From positions 2,500,162 through 2,564,161 of the forward strand of contig VUYV01000016.1 in assembly GCA_008711295.1 (NCBI GenBank): 64,000 nt of DNA, in the 5' to 3' direction. The position numbers and the translations under genes are program-made. The notes beneath the pieces were generated by a model that made no database searches, was not told the origin of the DNA, and saw only the letters and a list, made by a program, of their open reading frames with translations. This DNA is from Anarhynchus alexandrinus (taxonomy: Eukaryota > Chordata > Aves > Charadriiformes > Charadriidae). The number at the start of each line of letters is the position of its first letter. Within the stretch, counting starts at the first letter, position 1. Shown here piece by piece: positions 37,001 through 47,962 of the stretch.

Positions 37001-37651
37001 GGACTTTTCAGGCTACAGTTCTAATTCGTTCTGGTTTTATCTAGACAGGTGTAGTGGATTGTCACATAGTTGCCTCAGAGACCAAGTACCTTCAGCCAAT
37101 TTCCAAGCCCACAGTAGTGTGCACACACACTGCAGCTGTACAGACATGTTGAGGTTATCAGATTCAAGGCATGCTTTCTTTGGGTGATGAGCAATAAAAA
37201 CTGTTGCCATAAGGCATAAGACAGAGGCCAAGTCTGAGTGGGTCTAAGTGACACATTTTCAGGATGGTCTCCTTCTAAAACACTGATATTCACACACCAC
37301 TGCACTTAAGGAAACAGTATTTTGGATGATAATCTATGCTATGCTTCTAAGATTCAGCACAATGCTTTCTGGATTCTCCTGATCCTGGAATATTTTGGAA
37401 ATTGAGATGCCCCATGAAACAGACAGCTGGGAGAATCCTGTGTAAGCTGCAGCAGCATTCTGGGCTGTTGCAGAGCCGCAGAAGCGTATGTGCTGTGCTT
37501 ACCCTCAGCAAGTGTCTGGGGGTTAGGAAGGGGTTGATAGAAGGCAGATTTATGGTTGGCTTCTGCAGTTTTTTTATGAAAGTCCTCCTGTTAGCATAAA
37601 CAGGCTTGAAAAAGAGTAAGAATTTGTATAACTGCATGTGTGTGGTACAAT
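34001..37651. other. unique non-coding DNA with poly-T runs
   Basis: No gene or transposon is recognised. Poly-T runs of 13 and 15 bases lie at 36302-36314 and 36799-36813. Frames at 37037-37305 overlap in two minus frames and have no domain. Confidence 0.5.
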
Positions 37652-38252
37652 CAGAATTTTCACAGAATAGCTGAGTTGAGGTGGGAGGACACCTCTGGAG
37701 ATTGTCTAGTCCTACCCCCTGCTCCAAGCTGGGTCACCTGGAGCAGTTTGCTCAGGGCACTGTCCAGTTGGGTTCTGAATATCTCCAGGGATGGAGACTC
37801 CACAACCTCTCTGGGCAACCTGGTCCAGTGTTCAATCATCTGTACAGTAAAAAAAAATAAATTCGTATGTTGAAACAGAATTTCCTGTATTTCAGTTTCT
37901 TCCCATTGTTTCTTGTCCTGTTACTGGACACCCCTGAGAAGAACCTGGCTTCATCTTCCTTACTTCCTCCCATCAGCTATTTATACATGCTGATGAGATT
38001 CCCCCCTGAGCCTTCTCTTCTCCAGGCTGAACAGTCCCAGTTCCTTCAGCCTCTCCTCATGAGAGATGTTCTAGTTCTCTCATCATCTTGGTGTCCCTGC
38101 TCCAGCATGTCCATACCTTTCTTGCACTGGAGAATCCAGAACTGGGTACGTCACCCAGGTGCACCTCACCAGTGCTAAGCAGTGGGGAGAGATCACCTCT
38201 GTTGACCTGCTGGTGATGCTCTACCTAACACAGCCTGGGATACTGGTGGTTG
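37652..38252 (-). mobile_element. CR1 LINE, 5'-truncated copy of about 600 bp
   Basis: On the minus strand the copy runs from about 38252 and ends in ATTCTGTGA-type terminal octamers at 37652-37670. Recognisable landmarks on the plus strand are GACACCTCTGGAGATTGTCT (3' UTR), TCCAGGGATGGAGACTCCAC, AACCTCTCTGGGCAACCTGG, and CTTCTCTTCTCCAGGCTGAA, which is the antisense of the region encoding FSLEKRR at the end of the CR1 reverse-transcriptase ORF. The frame is broken by stops and small indels. CR1 copies are usually 5'-truncated and do not make target-site duplications; none was seen. Its sequence differs in detail from the copy at 40042, suggesting a different subfamily or age. Confidence 0.92.
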
Positions 38253-40013
38253 TTAGTCAATACTCAGATGCCAGATGATAGACAGTAATGAATTCAGGTG
38301 GATATTGGACTTGATTGTTTCTTATTTCATATTTAGTTTACTGTAGCATCAGTCAATCAATCAGAATTTATTAATGTGTATGTGGAGAAGTTGATCTCCT
38401 AAACAGCACATTTACTTCTTTTTAATCTTTTAAAATATGTTATTTTGACTTTCTCAAGTAGCTGTATAAGTGGTGGAAAGGGAAAAGAAAATCCTGCAAG
38501 GGAGGAGTAAACATATTTTCCTCTTTTTGTCAGATCTCTACCTGTAGATTTATGACAGAAGTATTACTTCCCTTGAACGTAAAGACTTTTACTCTCCCTC
38601 AGTCTGGAGTTTTGTGGGTTCACATATTTTTGTGCAAGGGTAGAATTGGAATACAGTGGGCTTGCCTTACTGCTGATGTTCACGCTGCTTTTTAAAATTA
38701 CTGTGTGACTTATTCATGTCATTTGTCCTCAGAAACGAATTTCATTGTTTCTAAAACTACAGTAGTTGGAATGAAAAAGCCTGAAAGATTGTATTGGTCT
38801 GTCATATACCTTTTTATGTGGGGAACATAATTACTTCTGAAAGAAACAGAAACATTTTAAGATGGCTCCTGCTACACGAGTATGAAATTGTAGAGGTGTT
38901 AAATTTATTATCTGTTTTCCAGATTGAGGAAACTTGGTTTTGAACAGAAACTGCACCACTTGAATAAATATTTGTCACACAGGAGAGTCAGTGTGTAGCT
39001 AAAAATGCTTTTTGTGCTGTGGATTGTACTGATTCCTACTATTCTTTTTCCTGTATTGCAGACTACTTGTCACATTGTACTGGTGGAAGGGTGAAGTTGT
39101 GGGCCATTGAGCACTGATTTCTCTCAGTACCACAATTACAGAGACACCTGTGCTAAATAACATTGTGCTGTTCTACTTTGAAAATTACAGGGCTTGGTCC
39201 CACTCTAAGATGCACAGATGTACATCGCCTCCCTCTGCAAGCAGCCCTCTTACCTGAGCGCACACACTCACACCTCCTCCGCAAGATAACTCACCCCCTT
39301 TCTAAGAGATGCTGCAGACCTTACAGCTCAATATTCATAAAATCTCCTTGATTAGTGTCATATGAATTCCTTCAAGTACTTCTATTCTTCATGGCAAGTG
39401 TATTTTTGACCGCAAAAAATGACAAAAAAATATGCACCACCTCTTTTTCTGCTCAGGTCTCAGGGTTCGACCACTTTCCTTTGCAGTTTGTCTGGTTTTG
39501 CACTGCTCCACTCTCTCCTGTTGTTTCAGGCTGCTACTCAAATTACACATATTCTAGTTATTATTTCCATCATTTAGTATGAATTTTACAGTGATGTTGT
39601 TTTTATGCTTCCTTACCCTGCCACATGCGTTAACTATACAGAAACTGTTCTTCTTGTGGAAGAAATTATATACCAAAACTACCCAGTAAAAAGCTTGTTT
39701 TATGGCACTTATAAAATTAATGCCAAAAATGTATGGTAAAGCTTGATTTTTTGACATTAATGGCTAGTTATTTAACATGTTATGCTCTTGTAGTGCCTGG
39801 AAAACAGCACTTAGAGATGTTCAGGTATGATCTCCAATTCCCACCCAAGGATTCAAAAGTTTAAGGGGCTGTTAAGTGAAGAGTAGGGGGACAAAGCACA
39901 GAGGTTAATAACACCTGAAATGAATGGGAAGTGGAGTAAATACCTGGAATTTTTTATTTTATTTTATTTTTATGAGCAAAATCCGCTATATAGCATACTG
40001 TTTTGGTGATCCT
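38253..40013. other. unique non-coding DNA, nothing recognised
   Basis: No gene is recognised. Short frames at 39163-39757 have no domain. A (TTTTA)n-like run lies at about 39952-39971. Confidence 0.5.
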
Positions 40014-40041
40014 TGTGCATAGCTGGAGCGTGTGCATAGCT
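40014..40041. repeat. 11-bp direct repeat at the 5' edge of a CR1 copy
   Basis: TGTGCATAGCT occurs at 40014-40024 and 40031-40041. CTGGAGCGTGT also occurs twice, at 40023-40033 and 40050-40060, the second copy lying inside the CR1. The short repeats may reflect the 5' junction of reverse transcription. Confidence 0.7.
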
Positions 40042-40520
40042 TGTGTGTGCTGGAGCGTGTCCAGAAGAGAGCCATGAGGATGATCCGAGGGCTGGAGCAC
40101 CTCTCCTATGAGGACAGGCTGAAAGAGTTGGGGCTGTTCAGCCTGGAGAAGAGAAGGCTCTGGGGAGATCTTATTGCGGCCTTCCAGTACCTAAAGGGGC
40201 CTACAGGAGAGATGGGGAAGGACTTTTTACTAGGGCATGTAGTGATAGGACAAGGGGGAATGGCTTTAAACTGGAAGAGGGTGAGTTTAGATTGAACATT
40301 AGGAAGAAGTTTTTCACTTTAAGGGTGGTGAGGCACTGGAAGAGGTTGCCCAGAGAGGTTGTTGAGGCCCCATCCCTGGAGGTGTTCAAGGCCAGGCTGG
40401 ACGTGGCCTTGGGCAGCCTGGTCTAGTGGGAGGTGTCCCTGCCTATGGCAGGGGGGTTGGAACTCGATGATCTTCAAGGTCCTTTCCAACCTAAACCATT
40501 CTATGATTCTATGATTATAT
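40042..40520 (+). mobile_element. CR1 LINE, 5'-truncated copy with ORF2 C-terminus and 3' UTR
   Basis: The copy begins inside the end of the CR1 ORF2. Residues readable in one frame from about 40032 include [20 protein letters not shown] and [10 protein letters not shown], the conserved C-terminus after the reverse transcriptase. This frame stays open to about 40295, though 3' UTR begins before that. The 3' UTR shows TTGCCCAGAGAGGTTGTTGA, TGGAGGTGTTCAAGGCCAGG, GGTTGGAACTCGATGATCTT, GGTCCTTTCCAACC, and terminal ATTCTATG repeats at about 40498-40516. The terminal repeats are intact, so this is the youngest-looking CR1 in the window. Confidence 0.96.
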
Positions 40521-40571
40521 GACATGAGTGAAGCAGGGCCACCAGGTTGTCCTCTTCTATGATTCTATGAC
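40521..40571 (+). mobile_element. second CR1-type terminal octamer cluster
   Basis: After about 33 unrelated bases, TTCTATGATTCTATGAC appears again at 40555-40571. It is another CR1-like 3' terminus, but too little lies before it to assign a body. Confidence 0.5.
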
Positions 40572-40933
40572 AGCTGGTATATGTCAGCAAGTACATTTGT
40601 TAATCACCATCCACCGGGCTCTACAACCTGTCCTACAGAAATAAGGCAGGTCCACATAGTTTTTGCAGCACCTCTCTCTCTGGAGATGCCGGAATGTAGA
40701 CATGCGATGGACTGATCCTCCGCTTTCCCTTTTGCTTTTTGTGATGCAAATGAGCATTTTATTTGCACTTTCCTCTCTCCCTATGGCAGTGTGGACGAGA
40801 TAGATCTCACATGCTGATAATCTTGATCCATACTAGCAACTGAAATGCCATTTGATAAAGGGGATAGTCTTACAGAAATCAAGGAGAAGAACTTTATAGG
40901 CATAAATTAACAGGAACTATGTAAACAAAAATG
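40572..40933. other. unique non-coding DNA
   Basis: Nothing recognised apart from an octamer ATGCAAAT near 40745. Confidence 0.5.
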
Positions 40934-40987
40934 TTTCAGTAAATGATAAAATAAGTATTTTCAGTAAATGATAAAAATAAGTATTTT
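40934..40987. repeat. tandem duplication, 25-26-bp unit, two copies
   Basis: TTTCAGTAAATGATAAAA starts at 40934 and again at 40959; the second copy has one extra A before TAAGTA. Confidence 0.92.
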
Positions 40988-43900
40988 GGGAGCCTCTAAG
41001 AAAAGGTGACAAGTCAAATACATATAACTTACCAATTTATGTGTTGGTAGACTCCAAGAACACATCATCAACTTATTCAATTTGTGATATTACATTTAAT
41101 ATAATTCTGATCATGAAAGTCTTAGCCAGCTGTAACTGTGGATATTACTGTCCCTCAGCTGTGGTGCAGAGCTCTGTGGTGTGCTGTAAGAGGCTCGTTA
41201 GGGTGAAGTTTGGAAAACCACAGCCTCTAGAAGAAATGCAGTGATTTGTTATGCATATCATACCTAGGCAGTTAATGTTTTAGGGGGAATATTTCAGATG
41301 GAAAAATTATTTTTAAAAGTGTTATCAGTACTGTTTATCATATTCTTGAACCTTTAACTCCTCAGTCCAAAGGACCTGACTTTAGCCTCAGAGAAAGAGA
41401 GATGCAGAACTTATAATGAATGTATTAGAAAAATTTCTAAGAGGCCTTGACAGAGCTTGCAGAGATATATATGAGGGTGTCTCACTGGAAATAGAGGGAA
41501 AGGGTTTTTATGGAGGTCAGAAACCCTATGTCTGGCTTTGCTGGGTGATGCAGTATTCATTTTTATTTCTGTCGTTGTTCCAGGACTAAATATTTCTTGT
41601 CTTAAACCTCAAACCAGCTAATTACAGAGTAAAAAAAGCAAGAAACGGTTTGAAGCAGTTCATTTTTGTGAAGCTGGAACAAAAGCCAACTGAACTAGAT
41701 TAGAGGACAAGTGCAGTCATCAAAGTAACTTCTTAAATGTAATTGAATATTGGAAACTCATCTCTACATAGTATGTCTGCATTATCTGCCCATGTGTATA
41801 CAAGTAGAGGTTTTGTTCCGTAGATACAACATATCAATCGTTTCAGTTCACTTAGGATCAAGGACTGTTCTCTGATTCCCAGACCAAATGGTGCAAAGTG
41901 ACTTATGTCCCCACTGATCACGTTTTTTTCCTGCAGACTGTTCATGGCCACATTACATAACATCTGACCCTCTGTGCCTATACGGCATGGCTATAGCCAG
42001 TATTCTCAGTTAAAACAGTATGAAATAATGTTTTTCAATCCACTAAAGCAGCATTTTTATAGCCTGACCCTGAGGATAGCTGTTACATGTTTTGGGGCAT
42101 AAAATGAGGCCATGTGAATTGATGCTGCAGAGCCTGTTGGGATACCTTTGAGAACTCCTTAGGCTTAAAAAGGCCAAACAAGTCTTGGTTCACCTCATCT
42201 GTCTAATGGCAGTGGTCCTACGCTGAACTATAACCCAAACCTGGAGGGTTAGACTGAAGGGAGCACTCTTAAAAAAAGAACCTAGGAGTGAACTGGCATG
42301 CGTACAGTGTAGACAAACCTGGGAGTGGTATCAAGTCAGGGAATTAAGGTAATTTGGGCTTTAAAAGTCTTTTCAGGAAAAGAAATAACATTAAATCTCT
42401 TCTCTGCTGTGGGTGGCCCTTTCCATGCAGAAAGTATTTTAACCCTTTTAGTTTTAGGTGCTTTTTTTGGTATTCACAGGGGCTGTCTCTCATTCACAGA
42501 GAATCAATGTAAGAGTCTTTTTCTTTTCTCAGTGATGTGGTAGTTTTCTGAGATACATGCATTTTGAACAAAAGAAAACATAAATACAGGCAAGACTGTC
42601 ATCAGTTTAAAGTATTGCAAAAGTGGTTAAATTTAATCACAGAGAGACAACCAGCTAATGGTTTTAGTGGAATTCATAAAATCCCATAAAACACAAAAGT
42701 TAAATTTTGTCATATAATGTGAATCAGTTATAGGAACCAGCAGAGCTTCCTTTTCCCCCTGAATAAATTCTAAACAGTCCTTAGAAAATGAATTACCAGT
42801 CTGCAAATCAGGATGACATATTTTTCATCTATAAACCTAAAACTACTTTCAAACCACTTAGCTTAAAAAAAAAAAAGGAAAAAAAAGACAGCAACTTTGT
42901 TGTTACTGTGTTACTGTCAATAGTATTGGATGCTTGGTTGTGGCTCCATTTTAGCAGTTTGACCTTGTTTAGATCAACCTGAATCAAATCGACAGACCTC
43001 CCTTACAATTTCCCCACCCCATCGTAGAAAGCGCATACCCTGCATGAGTGTATCCAGCTGGAGATGTGCCAATAGAAGTAATTACGTGATGAAACTATTT
43101 AACTTTGACTAAAATACTCTCACCAGGTTCTTTCAAACTGTGTGTCTTATATCTTGTTGAAGCAATTTTATATCATGCCTTTAAAGTACAGTAATGGCCA
43201 CTTGCATTGACAGAATCCTCGTAAAAGAAGAAGACCGAGACCTTGCTCATGAAGTGCTATTGATTTTCTGAGTTCCTGCTAGAGTTGCCAAAGATACAAC
43301 ACTGTTGTTAGGGAGAGAAGATACTTTGGCCTTCAATATCACAGGAGGGTTCCTGTGTAAGCACAGGCGTCAATGGGTTTCAGTGATAAATAATGCATTT
43401 TGGTGATAACTGCCCATATTATTTTGTCAGTTTTATGTGACTCAGCATTTGCTCTTGCCAAGCATTTCTTTAATGTCACCACTGGCTGCTGAAGTTTGGG
43501 CTAATTGTAAGTGCTATTTGTATCTTAAAGGTCTATTTGCATTATGTCAAAAAGCTAAAGTTTCAGTGTATCTTAGGCTATGCTTGGTTTTGATCAGTAG
43601 GAAAACTAGACACCCCCAACATTACTCACTGCGGCATTTCCAAAGGTAAGGGATTGCGAATGGGAGTTTAATACCATAGTCTGTGGGTACACTGCAAAAG
43701 AGTCTACTTTTATCTGCTGTATTCAGACAACAGTTCTGGAAGCTGCCCTGTGCCAGTGCACAAGGCATGAAAGGCAATTGCACAAGTCTGTGTTACAGGT
43801 GAAAGAGGAAAGCAGAGAGCATCATCCCAAAGGACACTGCTGCTGCTTCCCGATGCAGCCAGCCTGGTAATGGGAAGAGTGGGCACAGCCTTTGCTCTGC

Positions 43901-44339
43901 ACAGCTGAGCTGGTATTGAAAGGGGAGCTGATCTCTGCTTGTTTAGGGCACTTGGGTAGATTTGTTTTCCCAGAGAAGTGGCGTACCAGTTTGTGATTCT
44001 GGATCCAAGTCCTTTTCTGCTCCTGGGACAGCTCTGTTTACTGCCTGCTACTTGGGACAAATTGCACATGAAAAGTCTTTGGGCACCCTTGGCTTGTGTG
44101 CCTGAAAGGTTGTTTGTTTTTCCAGCTGTCCTTGGTGGTGGAATCTATGCCCACAAACCTTATCTTATTTGTGTCCTCGGGCCATTGCAGCAATATATCA
44201 GAACTACCAGTAGTATAATCTCACCAACTGGTGAGCTATCTCACCCCAGACATTTGAGAAAACATTTACAGAGCTTGGTCCTAATACTGCAAATCCTAAT
44301 GGTATCTTCTAAAAGCATAAACTTTTACTTGTAGGCATT
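40988..44339. other. unique non-coding DNA with a weak repeat trace
   Basis: At about 42240-42320 CATGCGTACAGTGTAGACAA resembles the end of old sauropsid repeats, too weak to call. An A-rich run lies at 42866-42887. The opposed frames at 43710-44334 (118-119 codons) overlap each other on opposite strands and have no domain. Confidence 0.45.
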
Positions 44340-44510
44340 ACAATTAAACCTTAATGGATTGTGCTATTGTGCCTATCACATTATTGTAGCCAATAGATAA
44401 TTATTATTTATCAGTAGGGAGAAAAAAGGGCTGGCTAGGAAAATTATAGCTATGATAATTAGTTTTTGATGACATTAACCAATTAATATAATTTTATGTT
44501 TTCCATTTTG
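44340..44510. promoter_or_regulatory. candidate conserved non-coding element
   Basis: AT-rich, complex stretch with GCCAATAGATAATTATTATT, TTATAGCTATGATAATTAG, and TTGATGACATTAACCAATTA. These include TGAT/TAAT pairs of PBX-HOX or homeodomain type. No transposon is recognised. Confidence 0.28.
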
Positions 44511-45340
44511 AGATTTAGGCAAGGTTGCCTTTATTTTCATTTCTATTCCAATGTTTGAGTCAGTTTTGTCCTTCTGAAAGGGTTGATATTGAGGGCCCTG
44601 GAGGGTGCCATCATCACCAGGCAACAGGGGAGACAATGCTGAAAAGAAATCACACAACATAATTTCCCTTCACCTTCCCCAAATATGTCCTTGTTCCGAA
44701 TGACATGAATCAACTTTAAGCCCTATTGTCCCCTTCTTTTCCACCCTGAGGAGCCTAGGGGGAGAAGGGAAAAAAAAAACAATGAAAAACCTGAGAAGGG
44801 ATTATACTGGAAGAAATATTGCTCACCGGTATCCCTGACTACACAGAAGTCTCTCCATAGTGTTGTGAATACAGTGGAGCTTGGACAGCAGGGGGGAACA
44901 GCTAATGTCTCCTCTTCCCACCTCATCTCCAGGTCTGCAGCACTACCGTGGTGTTGCACTAATGTGCACCATTTGGTTTACTCCCAGGGAGGGATTAAGA
45001 TTGTGGCCACCCAGATGTCCAGGCAGGCAAAATGGGCTTTATAAACTGAGTTCTTTGGGTTCAGTCATTTTCTTCCAGATCTGAAGAAAAGAACAATTGT
45101 CTTGCCTGATCTAAGACTGACCTGAAACATAAATCTATTTATAGGAACAGCTTTACATCTACCTCAGTGTCCTGTTTCCAACAGTCACCAGTAGCACATG
45201 TCTAGGGAAAGAAGGTAGTGTGGAGCAAGTGTATCATGGACCTTCCCCAGAGTAACCTCCCAGTCTCCAGAAACCTGTGCTTTAGTTCTGTCTTAGAAGA
45301 GTGAACTTGGTAGCTCTATTAGTAGCCATGAGTGTGGTTT
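44511..45340. other. unique non-coding DNA, nothing recognised
   Basis: No gene or transposon recognised. The minus-strand frame at 44723-44959 has no domain. Confidence 0.5.
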
Positions 45341-45625
45341 TCTTCCATTAATTTCTCCAGTGGCTTTTTGAACCATTTAAATATTAGCATTCGTAAAGTT
45401 TTGTAATAAGGAGTTTTGCAGCTTATTTACACACTGCATGAACCATCCTTTTTTTTTTTTTTTGATCAAACAGTTGCAAATTTCATTTGATGTCTCCTGG
45501 ATGTTTTTAAAGAAGCAGCAAGCAGCTGTTTCATTCATGCTTTGATGCTACCTTCATGCCACTCATAGTTTTACAAACCTCCACTACATCCCATGTCAAT
45601 AAGCCTGTTATCAGGCTGAAGGGCC
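45341..45625 (-). mobile_element. ancient CR1-clade LINE fragment
   Basis: On the plus strand (antisense of the element) it reads AATTTCTCCAGTGGC, GAACCATTTAAATATT, AAGGAGTTTTGCAGCTTATT, CAAATTTCATTTGATGTCTC, and CATGCCACTCATAGTTTTAC followed by CCTCCACTACATCCC. The order matches the older CR1-clade elements common in turtles, crocodilians and birds (AAGGAGTTCCACAGGTTA, TAATTTCATTTGGTG, CATGATTTTATAGACCTC). A 15-base T run (45449-45463) interrupts it. No open frame survives. Confidence 0.65.
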
Positions 45626-47830
45626 ACAACAAGGCGATAGGGCAGGTAGAGACCTGTAGCTTTGAAGGCACTGTTATAGGCATGTCCAAGTCCATGCAGA
45701 CTGGGTCTCCTCTACTCTCTCTTCGTTTAAGCCTATGACCACTTTACACCAGGAAGGCCAACGCAAAGCAGTTGCACAGCACTCTCGAGAAGTTGCCTTT
45801 GAAGACAGATTTTTGTTATTGGTCGTTTTTTTTTTTCTTTTCTGTTTTAGGGCAGAGAAGGAATTGTCTGCTTATGTGTGAGAAGAATCTGGATGAAAGT
45901 AGTAACTAGTTATATGGTGTTTTTTATTCCCTTTGAGGCTTAATGTGAGAGGGATAATGTTGGAAAATAAGTATGAATGACTTTCCAAAAAATTTCTGAA
46001 ATATCTCAAAAGACAGGGACCTTTGCCATCATTTAACTAACCAGAAGAGCATCATTTCCTCCAGTCTTAAACCCACAGTATGCTTTTCTGCAGCAGGTCT
46101 TATTTTTGTCTCAGAGAGGACACGTACTGTTAAAAAGTTAACAATAATATGGTAGTGGCGGTAGATTACACATAACAGAGGGATGGTGAGGAAAACTAGA
46201 TTTGTCTTGTTAATTATGATTTTAATATTGCTTTCCCTTGTCTCAAAAGACTTCTTGTTTCTTCATACTTTCCATGTTTCAACAGCATAAGGCAGGAGTG
46301 ATCTTTATTGGCATATATATTTGCCATTTGCCAACCATCTTTGAAAGCATGCCTCCTAAGCAAAACTATAAACAGATTTACTTTTGACAGCAAAGAATAT
46401 TTTGGCCCATTTTACTGCCTGCAGAATGACTGGAAAGTTTTAAATTAATGGCTACAAATGCAAAAGAGAAGGAAATCAAAGAGCCATTTATTCCCTTAGA
46501 AAGAGACCTATTTCCCCTCACCTTTCTCTATTTTCTATCTGCTTTGGCTGAGAAAACATTTAAAAATGTTTATAAGTACCAAGAATTTCCCTATCCTTTC
46601 ACACTTAGATCACTAGGAGTGTATAAACTGTGGGATAGGGCAAAAGGGTGGAGATGACCTTTTAAAAGAAATCCTTTGTTCTGTGTAAAACACCTTGTAC
46701 AACAGAAAAGCCAAAAACTGAATATATATTTTTTGAAATTACAAAGTGCAGTAACACAATGAAAGGATAAATCCTACACTGTTCATGGTTAGGAGAACTG
46801 TTCTTTTCAGGATACGTGTCCAGCTGAGTGCCCATGGTGGGCAAATGTGTCATCTTGTTTGAGGGAGAAAAGGGTGTTCTGGCTGTAATATTCTAATATA
46901 CTGGACTGATTCTCTTTTAAGCTGTATGATGTAATGATTCTGTGTGTTTTTTTCTTTGTTGCTGAAGACTTTTGACTGAATGCCTGCCACGCCACTTACT
47001 GCTCTAAAGCCAAATACTCCTGTGTAAAAAAAATAAAATATCCGAAAATGATAAAATCTTTACATATTAGTGGAATGACTGAATGTCCTACGTAAAGTCC
47101 TACATGGCAGACCTCTTTTCTGTGTAGGAACCTCTCTACAAACATGCTTTTGCAGCCCTTTCTGAATCTCTTGTGTTCTTACAGTGTGCATCTGAATACT
47201 ATTAACTGGGCATTTCTCTTCACTGCTCTACATATGCTAAAACTTTGAGTTTCAGTAATTAAACTTGCAGTACAATCTTGGGTCATATTATGCTGTATTA
47301 TCCTTTTAAATTTATTGTGATTGATTTGTGTCAACTTTAACTATACTCACTAGGAAGTCAATAAATAAAGATCAATGTTTTTTTATTTCTCCTGGTTCTT
47401 TATTAGAAAGAATAGATTGGTTAAATAACACAAGTAATACTGATGACATGGCTTCCCTCAACATTTTCTACTCTGAAACAGATGAAATACTTTTCAAAAT
47501 TACATTAGAACAACCATGCTTGTGTTGTAATTTGCTGGTTCTCTATAGTTGATGCTTCAAACCCCCATACAACACAAATGTTCTCCCTGCATAAGACTTC
47601 CCACTGATTTGAACCGAGGACTTCTTGCTAGCAAGATGTAACTCTAGTGCCATGTCCATTTACGTACTTATTTCACATTTGGGTTATCTATTGATCTTAT
47701 TGAATGGGCAACGGGGATGTACCCCCCTGCAAAAGACTTGCTTCTGATCTCCTGAGCATCTCCTAACGTCTGGATTTGGAGCTGAAAAATGCAGCTAACT
47801 CCTTTCTCTGAAACAGTAAAAACTGACCAC
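45626..47830. other. unique non-coding DNA, nothing recognised
   Basis: No gene or transposon is recognised; short frames at 46448-46995 have no domain. Confidence 0.5.
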
Positions 47831-47962
47831 CTGTGAAATGTATTTTTTTTTCTTTGCGTATCATCTGCACGCTGTCTTTCTAGTGACTGTAGAAATCTGT
47901 GATAGTTGTCATGTTCTGTCTCGACCGTGTTCTCCCTTAGCAGGCTTGCATTATCAGGGCTT
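47831..47962 (-). other. possible unannotated exon (weak)
   Basis: On the minus strand a pyrimidine-rich run TATTTTTTCCTGTTGCAG ends at 47963, a good splice-acceptor shape. A 132-nt open segment follows, with a GT at 47830-47829 after CACAG. The segment would encode 44 residues of charged, non-repetitive sequence including LLRENTVETEHDNYHRF. Length divisible by three would make it a symmetric exon. The donor (CAG/GTGGTC) is poor and I recognise no protein. The enclosing open frame of 123 codons is not unusual for chance here. Confidence 0.15.

Noticed and set aside
37347..38178. Frames of 77-126 codons near 37.4-38.2 kb
   Set aside because: Most lie in or at the edge of the minus-strand CR1 copy and read its antisense or wrong frames; none has a cellular-protein domain.
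40032..40295. 87-codon frame as a host gene
   Set aside because: The residues are the CR1 ORF2 C-terminus running into 3' UTR; it is part of the mobile element, not a gene.
43710..44334. Opposed 118-119-codon frames as an exon
   Set aside because: They overlap on opposite strands with no domain and no convincing splice pair; low stop density here follows from locally higher GC.
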